A DNA stretch of 64,000 nucleotides from CAZZHG01 sp964653655. GTDB lineage: Bacteria; Bdellovibrionota; FAC87; UBA2466. The translations under genes and the position numbers were made by a program. The stretch is taken from positions 4,931-68,930 of the forward strand of contig CAZZHG010000011.1 of NCBI GenBank assembly GCA_964653655.1, written 5' to 3'. Below the pieces are notes generated by a model. The model made no database searches and was not told the origin of the DNA. It saw nothing but the letters and a program-made list of their open reading frames with translations. Of the stretch, positions 49,701 through 57,732 are shown piece by piece; the stretch's first letter is position 1; each line of letters starts with the position of its first letter.

Positions 49701-50393
49701 ATGAACGCCGTAGTGGAAAATCTCAAACGGATTCACAGTCCGGTCACCGCCGGCCTGCTCGCGCTAAACACCCTCGTCTACGTTTACATGACGACCCTCG
49801 GTCCCGAGGAGCTCGTCTTCACGATCCAACACGCCGCCATCCCCCAACGGATCTACGCGGCCCTTCACTGGCTGAAGCTCGAGGGATTGAACTGGGAAAA
49901 TCTCCAGCCGCTCTTCACGCTTTTCACGGCCACCTTCCTGCATGCGAGTGAAACCCACCTCGGCAACAACATGCTCTTTCTTTGGATCTTCGGAAGCCTG
50001 CTCGAGCGCCATCTGGGCCGGCTCTGGCTCGTGCCGCTGTATCTGGTCTGCGGAGCCGCGGGAAATTTCGCTCAGATTTATCTCGAGCCCGGATCGCTCG
50101 CGCCGATCGTCGGCGCCTCGGGGGCCATTTCCGGCCTCGAGGGATTCTATTTGGTGCTGGCACTGCGCTGGGAAATGCCTTACCCGCACGTGTGGCCGAT
50201 GGCGCGCCCGATTCCGCCCGGACAGCTTGCCGCGGTCGCCGTCGTCGGCTTTCTCTTCGACGTTTTGTCCCTCGGAGACAAAGCCTCGCACGTCGCTTAC
50301 GGCGCCCACGTTGGCGGCTTCTTCATGGGCTGCACCATCGCCATGGTCCTCACCTCGGTTTGGCGGGGCCCGCAGCGGATCCGGGAAGTTTGA
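49701..50393 (+). CDS. Rhomboid-family intramembrane serine protease
   Basis: The 230-residue protein has six predicted membrane helices and the full rhomboid set: ETHLGNNMLFLWIFGSLLE (His/Asn of the oxyanion region), IVGASGAISGLEG with catalytic Ser140, and VAYGAHVGGFFMG with catalytic His203. It cleaves membrane proteins near their membrane segments. The substrate is unknown. It begins 9 bp after the preceding barrel gene. Confidence 0.94.
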   Translation: MNAVVENLKRIHSPVTAGLLALNTLVYVYMTTLGPEELVFTIQHAAIPQRIYAALHWLKLEGLNWENLQPLFTLFTATFLHASETHLGNNMLFLWIFGSLLERHLGRLWLVPLYLVCGAAGNFAQIYLEPGSLAPIVGASGAISGLEGFYLVLALRWEMPYPHVWPMARPIPPGQLAAVAVVGFLFDVLSLGDKASHVAYGAHVGGFFMGCTIAMVLTSVWRGPQRIREV

Positions 50394-50438
50394 CCCTGCC
50401 GCCGATCTGGCCTAAACCACCCCTTGGTGAGGTTGGGC

Positions 50439-51302
50439 ATGCAATGGATTCAATGGACGCTGTTCGCCGCGCTCGCGGCCGGGCCGCAAGCTTCCGACGG
50501 CAAAAGTAAGGGTTTCGGCTGGGAGACCTCTCCTTCCAAGGAGACCGCCCGGGAAGTCATCCGCACCCGAAAGTTTGCTTCCAAAAGAGATTTGGTCTCT
50601 TATCTCTCCGACTTTCCCTCGGAATTCGCCGACGATCTCTTCAAGCTGGGACCCCAGGCAAAGCTCCTGGATGCAGGGGGCGGCGCCTTCTACTTCGCCG
50701 AAGAGGTCGTGGCCCTCAGAAAGCTACCTTCATCCAGCAAGGAGTTGAGCCCCAAGCTGACCCCGAGGCTCTCGACGTTTCTCGACACTCCCCTGACTCA
50801 CCGGCCCCAAGTAACGGCGATTTCCCTGAACCTCGAGCGCAAGAACATTCCCTCCTACGAAGGAAGGCTGAAGCTGCTTTGGGGAAGATTTTTCGCCGAG
50901 ATTCCGGAAGAGGAACTTGGAAAATTCGATCTCATCACCGACTTGAAAGGGATCTTCGCCTATTCGCCGGACGCGGACGAAGTCCTTCGCCGGTACGTTT
51001 CGCTGCTAAACGACTCGGGCGTTATCTATCTCTATCTCGGCGAGGACGAGAAGGGCTTCTCCTTCACCAGCTCGGTCAAAACGAAGGCCGGCAAGAAGGT
51101 CTCGCTCGCTGAATGGGTGGAAGGACTGGGCGGACTGAAGGTGGATCGGCTCACCGGCTCCGGCGGCGCCCAACCCGCGCACAATCAGACGCTGCGCATT
51201 CGGGTCGCGGACCGCTCCAAGGTTCAAATTCCCGTGCTGAGCCTGCTCGGCATCGACTCCCAGCACGACGGACCCCCAACGCGGGTGTACTACGAGCGCT
51301 GA
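50439..51302 (+). CDS. Exported methyltransferase-like protein
   Basis: The product (287 residues) starts MQWIQWTLFAALAAGPQA, a signal-like segment, after GAGGTTGG. The body has a class I SAM-binding-like core: AKLLDAGGGAFYFAEEVVAL (motif I), a LDLITDL-like strand (KFDLITDLKGIFAYSPDADEV) and GVIYLYLGED. Methyltransferases need S-adenosylmethionine, which is cytosolic, so an exported one would be odd. Either the signal is not used, or the fold has lost its enzymatic role. Function not known. Confidence 0.7.
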   Translation: MQWIQWTLFAALAAGPQASDGKSKGFGWETSPSKETAREVIRTRKFASKRDLVSYLSDFPSEFADDLFKLGPQAKLLDAGGGAFYFAEEVVALRKLPSSSKELSPKLTPRLSTFLDTPLTHRPQVTAISLNLERKNIPSYEGRLKLLWGRFFAEIPEEELGKFDLITDLKGIFAYSPDADEVLRRYVSLLNDSGVIYLYLGEDEKGFSFTSSVKTKAGKKVSLAEWVEGLGGLKVDRLTGSGGAQPAHNQTLRIRVADRSKVQIPVLSLLGIDSQHDGPPTRVYYER

Positions 51303-51332
51303 GCCGTCAGTCGGTTATAATTAGCCCTAGCC

Positions 51333-51755
51333 ATGAACTTACGCCTTTTGACTCTCTTCGCGGCCCTGACGCTCCACGTTCTTTCCGCTTTTGGGGATTG
51401 GAAGGAGATCGAAGAGATCACTCTCACCCTACCGACCGGCACGAGCCCCGCGGCTCAAGGCCACTATGTGAAGGTGACGTTTCTGAAAGACGGAACGGCC
51501 GTGAAGCGGGACTTCACCGAGTCCGCCGTCTACAACGGCAGCATCGCCAAAGCCATCTACGAAGGGCTTGCGAAATCGGTGCTGGAAGAAGGGGCGTTCG
51601 GAACGGTACAAGCCGAAGGGGACAAACCCGCCAAGGAAGCCGTCATCGTTTACGCTGGGGAAAAGAAGAAGATCCGCCTTCCCTACAAGGAAAAGCCCGC
51701 CGCCCTCGTTAAAATCGAGGCCGCCATCGATCTCATTCGCTGGAAGAAAATCTAA
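51333..51755 (+). CDS. Small exported protein of unknown function
   Basis: The 140-residue product has a signal peptide (LRLLTLFAALTLHVLSAFG) and a mature part of mixed strands and helices without Cys (KVTFLKDGTAVKRDF, GLAKSVLEEGAFG). It follows the methyltransferase-like gene by 30 bp and ends 6 bp before the convergent heme-motif gene. Confidence 0.68.
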   Translation: MNLRLLTLFAALTLHVLSAFGDWKEIEEITLTLPTGTSPAAQGHYVKVTFLKDGTAVKRDFTESAVYNGSIAKAIYEGLAKSVLEEGAFGTVQAEGDKPAKEAVIVYAGEKKKIRLPYKEKPAALVKIEAAIDLIRWKKI

Positions 51756-51761
51756 TTTAGG

Positions 51762-52280
51762 TTACTTGCCTTCGGATTTGCGCTTTTGGAAGAAGGTGAG
51801 CATCTCACCCTTCTCGGTCGCGCTCAGGCCGTCGAGAAACGCCTGCATTTTTTCCGGAACCCGCTTCGTGCCCTGGAGCGCTTCGATCGAAGCCTGAGCA
51901 TCCTTCACACCATGACAGGTGAGACACTTCGCCGGCATCAGAGCGGACTTATTCGCCTCGGGCTCGAGAGCCGGAAGACCGCCGCTATCAATCTGAGGAA
52001 GAGCAACCGGGCGATCCGTTCCGATTCCGCCGCCGATTTGGCCGAGGCCGGGGTTCACTCCGAGAAGAGGATCGATTCCGCTGGCCAGACCACCGCGACC
52101 GACGAGGCACGAGTTGATCGCATCCGAAAGTTTCTTGCCCCGGCTGTCGGTCGCCGACCGGCGCCCACTGAGGCTCAACGTGCCGCTACCGCCATCGTGG
52201 CCAGGTTCGGCAAGACAGGTATTAGCGGCGAGGGCGAGAAACCCAACCGCGAGGAAAAACTTTTTTGAGCTCAACTTCAT
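51762..52280 (-). CDS. Exported c-type-heme-motif protein
   Basis: The product (172 residues) has a signal peptide (KFFLAVGFLALAANTCLA). The N-terminal motif KLSDAINSCLVGR follows, then a Gly/Pro-rich linker, and a C-terminal small domain with the heme attachment motif CLTCHG and a downstream Met (KMQAFLDGL), as in short c-type cytochromes. The N-terminal motif resembles SLGDAVNACLAGR of the protein at 17321. It may carry electrons in the periplasm. The ATG at 52280 is needed for the signal; the frame extends to 52391. Confidence 0.82.
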   Translation of the reverse strand: MKLSSKKFFLAVGFLALAANTCLAEPGHDGGSGTLSLSGRRSATDSRGKKLSDAINSCLVGRGGLASGIDPLLGVNPGLGQIGGGIGTDRPVALPQIDSGGLPALEPEANKSALMPAKCLTCHGVKDAQASIEALQGTKRVPEKMQAFLDGLSATEKGEMLTFFQKRKSEGK

Positions 52281-52455
52281 CGCAACCACCACAACAGCCT
52301 CCACTAAAGGCACCGCAGGCACACAACAGCCGCTCTTCTCGTGAATAGTGCAAGGCCGATGCCACCAAGTTCTCAGAGGTGCGCACCACAAGTGCGCGAG
52401 ATCTCGCGCACACGAAAATTCGTATTCTTTTGGTATGTCGACGCCCTAAAACGGC

Positions 52456-53262
52456 TTAATGGGAGGCGGCTGTCGAAAGTGTGGAGACCGGCCTTGCCGA
52501 TCTACGGTTTTTGACTCGGTACTGGTCGGGAACCCACACCCCAAGCCTGGCGCAAAGGCCGGCGACCGAGCAACCGAGCACGCCGAGTCCGTAGACGACG
52601 CTTCGGCGGAAGTTGATGGAGCTCGCTTCCTCGAAGTACTTCGTCGGAACGGAAATCTCGCCGATCTTAAAGCCGGCGACGTGGCACTGCACGAGCATCT
52701 CGTTATCGAAGACGAAATCGTCGCTGTTTCCCTGAAGCGGGAGCGTTTCGAGAACTTCCCGGGAAAACGCGCGGTACCCCGTGTGGTACTCCGACAGCTT
52801 CTGGCCGATGCAAACGTTCTCGATGAGAGTCAGCATTCTGTTGAAGAGATACTTGTAGAGCGGCATTCCGCCGACGAGAGCTCCCTTGCCGAGAATGCGG
52901 GAGCCGAGGGCCACGTCGTACACGCCGGTGGCCACCAGCGAAGCGAGCGCGCCGAGAAGTTTCGGCTCGTACTGATAATCGGGGTGAAGCATGACCGCGA
53001 CGTCCGCTCCGGCGAGGAGCGCTTCCCGGTAGCACGTCTTCTGATTGCCGCCGTATCCGAGATTGCGATCGTGGCAGACGACCTTCAGCGGATACTTATC
53101 CGAGAGAGAGCGGGCCACTTCGATCGTCCCGTCCCGGGACTTATCGTCCACGAGAATGTAGAAATCCACGACCCCTTCCGGCACGTCGGCCAGAGTCTGA
53201 GCCAAAGTCTTTTCCGCGTTGTACGCCGGAAGAACGGCGACGATCTTTTTTCCATCGATCAT
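52456..53262 (-). CDS. GT2-family glycosyltransferase (dolichol-phosphate-mannose-synthase-like)
   Basis: The 268-residue enzyme has GT-A motifs: KIVAVLPAYNAEKTLAQTL, FYILVDDKSRDGT, NLGYGGNQKTCYREAL and the acidic motif VAVMLHPDYQYEPKLL (HPD in place of DxD). Later ones are SRILGKGALVGGMPLYKYLFNRMLT and YHTGYRAF. There is a hydrophobic segment near the end. It transfers a sugar from a nucleotide donor, probably to a lipid carrier. It lies 12 bp downstream of the DsbD-N-like gene on the same strand. Confidence 0.92.
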   Translation of the reverse strand: MIDGKKIVAVLPAYNAEKTLAQTLADVPEGVVDFYILVDDKSRDGTIEVARSLSDKYPLKVVCHDRNLGYGGNQKTCYREALLAGADVAVMLHPDYQYEPKLLGALASLVATGVYDVALGSRILGKGALVGGMPLYKYLFNRMLTLIENVCIGQKLSEYHTGYRAFSREVLETLPLQGNSDDFVFDNEMLVQCHVAGFKIGEISVPTKYFEEASSINFRRSVVYGLGVLGCSVAGLCARLGVWVPDQYRVKNRRSARPVSTLSTAASH

Positions 53263-53274
53263 GAAACCCCCGAT

Positions 53275-53736
53275 TTACTTCTGACTGAGGACCACGACGG
53301 AGCCTTCGATGGCGACCGTCATCGGAAAGAAACAACTGGTTTCCTCGCAGGCCTGATACCGAAGCTTGCCCGCGAGCTTGCGGCGGCCAGACTTTGCTTG
53401 CGCGGACGCCGTGAGCGGAACGCGAATCTCGACTTCCCCGTCATAGGTGGAAATGTCCGCGTCGGATCCCTTCAAGCGGAAGGGTTTGCCCGCCGGATAA
53501 ATCGTCGCGCCGAACTCGAGTCCGTCCGATTTTTCGAACGTGAGCGTCGTCGCAATGAGATTCTTGCGGGTCGCCGGATTCGCCTGCACGTGAATGCCGG
53601 AATCCACTTTGAACTTCACCGGCACCATGACCGTCTCGCCCGGATGCAACTTCACGGTATCTAGCGGGTTGACCGACAGATACTTGGAGTCCCCGCCCGC
53701 GAACGCGGCAAGAGCGAAGAAAAGCAAAGCCTTCAT
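53275..53736 (-). CDS. DsbD N-terminal-domain-like periplasmic protein
   Basis: The product (153 residues) has a signal peptide (KALLFFALAAFAGGD) and one immunoglobulin-like domain ending in LAGKLRYQACEETSCFFPMTV. The RYQAC...xxC segment matches the redox Cys pair of the DsbD alpha domain, which passes electrons to periplasmic partners. The membrane and gamma domains of DsbD are absent, so it is a stand-alone domain. The ATG overlaps the end of the glutaredoxin gene by 4 bp. Confidence 0.85.
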   Translation of the reverse strand: MKALLFFALAAFAGGDSKYLSVNPLDTVKLHPGETVMVPVKFKVDSGIHVQANPATRKNLIATTLTFEKSDGLEFGATIYPAGKPFRLKGSDADISTYDGEVEIRVPLTASAQAKSGRRKLAGKLRYQACEETSCFFPMTVAIEGSVVVLSQK

Positions 53737-54053
53737 TTGCCCATCGCCTCTTTCACCATCGCCTGGAGCTCGCCCTTTTCGAAGAGGTCGCGGACGATGT
53801 CGAATCCGCCGATGAACTCTCCCTTGAAAAAGATCTGCGGGATGGTGGGCCAGCTTGTGAATTTCTTGATCCCGTCCCGGATTTCCGGATCGGACAGAAC
53901 GTCCACGGTCTTGTACTTCGCGCCGGACTCGTCCAGGATGTCCATCACGCCCTTGGAAAATCCGCACATAGGCATCTCGCGGCTTCCTTTCACGAAGGCG
54001 ACGATCGCGTCCTTTTGAATGGTCTCGGTGATCTTCTGTTGAACCTTATCCAT
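53733..54053 (-). CDS. grxD: Monothiol glutaredoxin Grx4
   Basis: The 106-residue protein has the monothiol CGFS motif in EMPMCGFSKGVMDIL, the TSWPTIPQIFFKGEFIGGFDI loop that binds glutathione and the family length. Grx4 carries Fe-S clusters with BolA, whose gene lies 2 bp upstream on the same strand. The ATG at 54053 follows AGGACGT; the frame to 54308 is a longer chance opening. Confidence 0.96.
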   Translation of the reverse strand: MDKVQQKITETIQKDAIVAFVKGSREMPMCGFSKGVMDILDESGAKYKTVDVLSDPEIRDGIKKFTSWPTIPQIFFKGEFIGGFDIVRDLFEKGELQAMVKEAMGK

Positions 54054-54055
54054 AC

Positions 54056-54301
54056 TTACGTCCTTTCGGCTTCCGCCGGAGTCAAAGTCTTGAGCGAGAG
54101 CGCGTGGATTTCGTTGCCGACCACGCCGCCGAGAGCCCCGTACACCATGCGATGGCGTTCCATGAGCTTCTTTCCCTCGAATGCCGGAGATACCACCAGA
54201 AGCTCGAAGTGATCGCTCGTGCCGGTGGTATCGGTGACCCGGGCCATGGCGCCCGGAATACTCGCCATGACGATTTGCTCGATTTTCTGGGCTGAAAACA
54301 T
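54056..54301 (-). CDS. bolA: BolA-family protein
   Basis: The 81-residue protein has the BolA fold: KIEQIVMASIPGAMARVTDTTGTSDHFELLVVSPAFEGKK in two parts, then LMERHRMVYGALG and the conserved late ALSLKTLTPAE. It partners the monothiol glutaredoxin encoded 2 bp downstream. It opens the minus-strand run bolA-grxD-DsbD-N-like-GT2. The SDHFELLVVSPAF and HRMVYGAL segments are diagnostic. Confidence 0.94.
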   Translation of the reverse strand: MFSAQKIEQIVMASIPGAMARVTDTTGTSDHFELLVVSPAFEGKKLMERHRMVYGALGGVVGNEIHALSLKTLTPAEAERT

Positions 54302-54390
54302 GGGCCAATCTAACCCGAAGCCGCGCCTACTTTCAATGGAAGCGGACGGCTTTGCCAGGGGCCTAAAACCAGGGCTAGAGTGGCCGAATC

Positions 54391-55899
54391 ATGACGAAAT
54401 CCGAAGAGACTTCGAAATACGCCGCCTCTCACCGCAGCCGAGGGCTGCCGGAATCCGCCTACCGCCCCCTGGGAAGGACGGGCTGGAAGGTCTCTTCAGT
54501 GGGCTTTGGAACCTACCGGGGCGGGGAAGATAACCCCGATCAGGCTCAGGCTCTCCGCGAAGCCCTGCTCGCAGGCTGCAACCTCATCGATACCTCCACT
54601 AACTATACGGACGGGGGAAGCGAGAAGACGGTAGGCATGGTCGTGCGTACCCTGGAGGCGAAGCTGCCCGGCGGAAGGCCTGGGGTCGTTCTCGTTTCCA
54701 AGGTCGGGTACGTCCAAGGGTCAAATCTCGAGCTCGCCCAAGCGCGGGAACAATCGGGAACCCCCTTCCCCGACATGGTGAAATATTCTCCCGATTGCTG
54801 GCACTGCATGAGCCCGGAGTTCATCGACGCCCAGCTCACGCTTTCGCTTAAACGGCTCGAAATGCCGAGCCTCGATGTCTATCTCATCCACAATCCCGAA
54901 TACTTTTTCTCGGACGCGGATCACCGGCAATCCAAGACTCCGCTCCCGGAGAGGCGCGAGGAGTTTTACCGCCGCATCGAAGCCGCCTTCCGCCAGCTGG
55001 AAAAGGAAGTCGAACGGGGCCGGATTCTCCACTACGGAGTTTCCTCCAACACCTTCGGCACGACCGAAGACGACACTGAGTTCACCTCGGTGAGCGCTAT
55101 GTGGAAAATCGCCCAAGAGATTTCCCCCAATCATCATTTTTCCGTCGTGCAGCTGCCGGCGAATTTGCTCGAGTCGGGGCCCTTTCTGAACCGCAACAAC
55201 GAGGGAGTGAGCGCGGTGGAGTTCTGCCGCCGCAACGGACTCGGCGTGCTGGTGAACCGGCCGCTGAACGCCCTTAGCGGCAACCGGCTCTTTCGGCTCG
55301 CGGATCTGCCGGCCCCCGAGGGGCCCGCGGCCGTCGGCGATTGCCTCAACGAAGTCGCCGAGCTGGAAGAGGAGTTCGTTTCCACCCTCGGCCGCACGTT
55401 GCGCTTCAAGTCCGCCGAGCACACGGCGAAGGATCTGTTCCGCTGGAGTCTCGACTTGGTTCCCGAGCGCACGGAATCGCTATCGCCCGATCAGTGGGGT
55501 TATCTGGAATCGCAAGTCATCTTGCCCCAGACCCACGATCTGCTGGAGCAGCTCGCCCCCGCCTTCGGTGAAGGGCAGCGCGAGCCCTGGCAGGCCTGGC
55601 AGAGAAAATATCTGACGGCGCTGGGACAGCTTTTATCGGCGATCCGCTTCCGGACGACCGAGCCGAGCCGGAAAATCGGCCGGGAGATTCAAGCTAAGCT
55701 CGCCCCGCATCTTCCGGCGAGCGCCCAAACCCTTCCCTTCTCCCAAAAAGCGATTGCGACTCTCGCCTTCACTCCCGGCGTGTCTTGTGTCTTGAATGGA
55801 ATGAGAAGGCCGAGCTACGTCGAGGACTCGCTCGCGGTGCTGAAGCTCGATCCGTGGGACGTCACTCCCAAGTGGTACGAAGACCTCAAGGCACCCTAA
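54391..55899 (+). CDS. Aldo/keto reductase with long C-terminal extension
   Basis: The 502-residue protein begins with an aldo/keto-reductase barrel (YRPLGRTGWKVSSVGFGTYRG, LIDTSTNYTDGGSE, VLVSKVGYVQG and LDVYLIHNPEYFF, giving the Asp-Tyr-Lys-His set). It is much longer than the usual 320-340, with an insertion around 110-140 (DMVKYSPDCWHCMSPE) and about 150 extra residues after the barrel. The product may act on a bulky substrate. It converges with the metal-binding gene and overlaps its end by 14 bp. Confidence 0.86.
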   Translation: MTKSEETSKYAASHRSRGLPESAYRPLGRTGWKVSSVGFGTYRGGEDNPDQAQALREALLAGCNLIDTSTNYTDGGSEKTVGMVVRTLEAKLPGGRPGVVLVSKVGYVQGSNLELAQAREQSGTPFPDMVKYSPDCWHCMSPEFIDAQLTLSLKRLEMPSLDVYLIHNPEYFFSDADHRQSKTPLPERREEFYRRIEAAFRQLEKEVERGRILHYGVSSNTFGTTEDDTEFTSVSAMWKIAQEISPNHHFSVVQLPANLLESGPFLNRNNEGVSAVEFCRRNGLGVLVNRPLNALSGNRLFRLADLPAPEGPAAVGDCLNEVAELEEEFVSTLGRTLRFKSAEHTAKDLFRWSLDLVPERTESLSPDQWGYLESQVILPQTHDLLEQLAPAFGEGQREPWQAWQRKYLTALGQLLSAIRFRTTEPSRKIGREIQAKLAPHLPASAQTLPFSQKAIATLAFTPGVSCVLNGMRRPSYVEDSLAVLKLDPWDVTPKWYEDLKAP

Positions 55900-56767
55900 C
55901 GGCGAAGGGCCAGGTCCAGAGCCGGCCGCCGTGCTTGAACTGCACCCAGATTCCATATCTTCCCGGTTTAGGGAAGGTGGCGTGGAACTCGATTTCGGAA
56001 ATTTTCTTGGGCGGCACCCCATGCGGCGGGTGAGCGTGCAGGTACTCGGAAAGATCTTCGTGGATGCCAACACAGTGTCCGAGGGCGCCCAAATAGTTCT
56101 CCAATCCCTCGACGGGCTTTCCATTTTTTTGGACTTTGATCCGAATAGACGTACCGACTCCGGCTTTGACGTCTTTCGGCAGTTCTAGATTAAGGACAAA
56201 ATCTTCCTGAGAGACGCGACTCCAAACGCGGTCTTTCTTCGGCTCCGACTTTTTCGCCCGTGAAGGGAGCGGGCGTTGAGAAGGAGCGCCGGCTGCCTGC
56301 AGCGGATGGAAGGACGCCTGGGCCGGATACCCTTTCGGAGTGAAATCCGCGATGGCTATGTAGTTCCCGCCGGCCGGAAAGGTCGCGTCCAAATGGTACC
56401 TGCCCTCGGAATCTCCTTCCGGATGCACATGCTCAAACCAGGAGAGATCCTGGGACACGAGAAACAGATGGATCTTCTTCTCGTGAACCACTTCCAAGTC
56501 TTTGACGAGAGAGCCGTCTTTTCTAAGCGTGGCAGTGAAGGTGAGCTTCGCGGGCTTGCCGGCCTCGGGTTTCTCCGGCGAAACATCGAGTTTCATGCGC
56601 ACGGCATCAGGTGTGACCGTCGGCACCATCTCCATGCCGCACTTCGGGCATTTGCCGGGGGCGGAGTACGTCTTCTCCCCCTCGCATCGCATGGGACAAC
56701 GGTAAGATTCCGCGCCAAGTAGCGGAGCCGTGAAAGCGAGCAACCAAAGAAAGATCAGGGCCTTCAC
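55886..56767 (-). CDS. Exported protein with a heavy-metal-binding (YRCPM..CPKCGM) domain
   Basis: The 293-residue product has a signal peptide (ALIFLWLLAFTAPLLGA). A short domain follows with YRCPMRCEGEKTYSAPGKCPKCGMEMVP, the four-Cys/Met pattern of the HMBD domain found on copper transporters and efflux adaptors. The rest is a beta-rich body with conserved His (WFEHVHPEGDS, YLHAHPPHG), which could also bind metal. It may buffer or hand on copper in the periplasm. It overlaps gmd by 4 bp (ATGA), so they share a transcript. Confidence 0.87.
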   Translation of the reverse strand: MKALIFLWLLAFTAPLLGAESYRCPMRCEGEKTYSAPGKCPKCGMEMVPTVTPDAVRMKLDVSPEKPEAGKPAKLTFTATLRKDGSLVKDLEVVHEKKIHLFLVSQDLSWFEHVHPEGDSEGRYHLDATFPAGGNYIAIADFTPKGYPAQASFHPLQAAGAPSQRPLPSRAKKSEPKKDRVWSRVSQEDFVLNLELPKDVKAGVGTSIRIKVQKNGKPVEGLENYLGALGHCVGIHEDLSEYLHAHPPHGVPPKKISEIEFHATFPKPGRYGIWVQFKHGGRLWTWPFAVRVP

Positions 56768-57720
56768 TTGGAGTGGCGCTTCAGATCGGCCTTAACCATC
56801 AGCTCGATCATCTGCTCGAACGACGTTTCCGGCTTCCAGCCGAGAATCGTCTTCGCCCGGGTCGGATCGCCAAGCAGCTGGTCGACTTCGGCGGGCCGCA
56901 TGAACGCCGGATCCATCTTGATGTGGTCTTTGTAGTTGAGTCCTACGCTGCTGAAGGCGATTTCGGCGAATTCCCGCACCGTGTGCATCTGCCCCGTGGC
57001 CACGACGAAGTCGGACGGGGTTTTCGTCTGGAGCATCATCCACATCGCGCGGACGTAATCGCCGGCAAAACCCCAGTCGCGTCTGGCGTCGAGGTTGCCC
57101 ATGAGAAGTTCCTTGGCGAGGCCGAGTTTGATGCGGGCGGCGCCGTCGGTGATCTTTCTCGTCACGAACTCGAGTCCCCGGCGCGGAGACTCGTGGTTGA
57201 ACAAAATTCCCGACACCGCGAACATACCGTAGCTTTCCCGGTAGTTCACCGTGATGTGGTGGCCGAAAGCTTTTGATACGCCGTAGGGGCTGCGCGGATA
57301 AAACGGGGTGTCCTCGCTCTGGGGAACTTGGCGGACCTTACCGAACATCTCGGAGCTCGATGCCTGGTAGAACTTCGCCGTCGGGCACATCGCCCGGATG
57401 GCTTCCAGAATGCGGCAAACGCCGATGGCGGTGAACTCCGCCGTCAAAACCGGCTGGCTCCACGAAGTGGGCACGAAAGACTGAGCGGCGAGGTTATAAA
57501 CCTCGTCGGGCTGCACGATACGGACCGCTTCACGCAGCGAAACCTCGTCGAGAAGATCCGCTTGTAGAAACTGAATGCGGTTTCGGATGGGCTCGATGCG
57601 CTCGAAATTTTCCGAGGAGGAGCGCCGGATGATTCCGTAAACCTGATACCCCTTCGCGAGAAGAAACTCGGCGAGGTAGGAGCCGTCCTGTCCTGTAATG
57701 CCTGTGATCAGCGCTTTCAT
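56764..57720 (-). CDS. gmd: GDP-mannose 4,6-dehydratase
   Basis: The 318-residue enzyme has the NAD(P)-binding GITGQDGSYLAEFLL, GIIRRSSSENFERI, catalytic SSSEMFG and SPYGVSKAFGHH (YxxxK), and FNHESPRRGLEFVTRKI, all typical for Gmd. It converts GDP-mannose to GDP-4-keto-6-deoxymannose, the precursor of fucose and rhamnose. It is slightly shorter than E. coli Gmd (373). It precedes the metal-binding gene; no fucose synthase is nearby. Confidence 0.95.
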   Translation of the reverse strand: MKALITGITGQDGSYLAEFLLAKGYQVYGIIRRSSSENFERIEPIRNRIQFLQADLLDEVSLREAVRIVQPDEVYNLAAQSFVPTSWSQPVLTAEFTAIGVCRILEAIRAMCPTAKFYQASSSEMFGKVRQVPQSEDTPFYPRSPYGVSKAFGHHITVNYRESYGMFAVSGILFNHESPRRGLEFVTRKITDGAARIKLGLAKELLMGNLDARRDWGFAGDYVRAMWMMLQTKTPSDFVVATGQMHTVREFAEIAFSSVGLNYKDHIKMDPAFMRPAEVDQLLGDPTRAKTILGWKPETSFEQMIELMVKADLKRHSK

Positions 57721-57732
57721 TGGATCCTCTTT

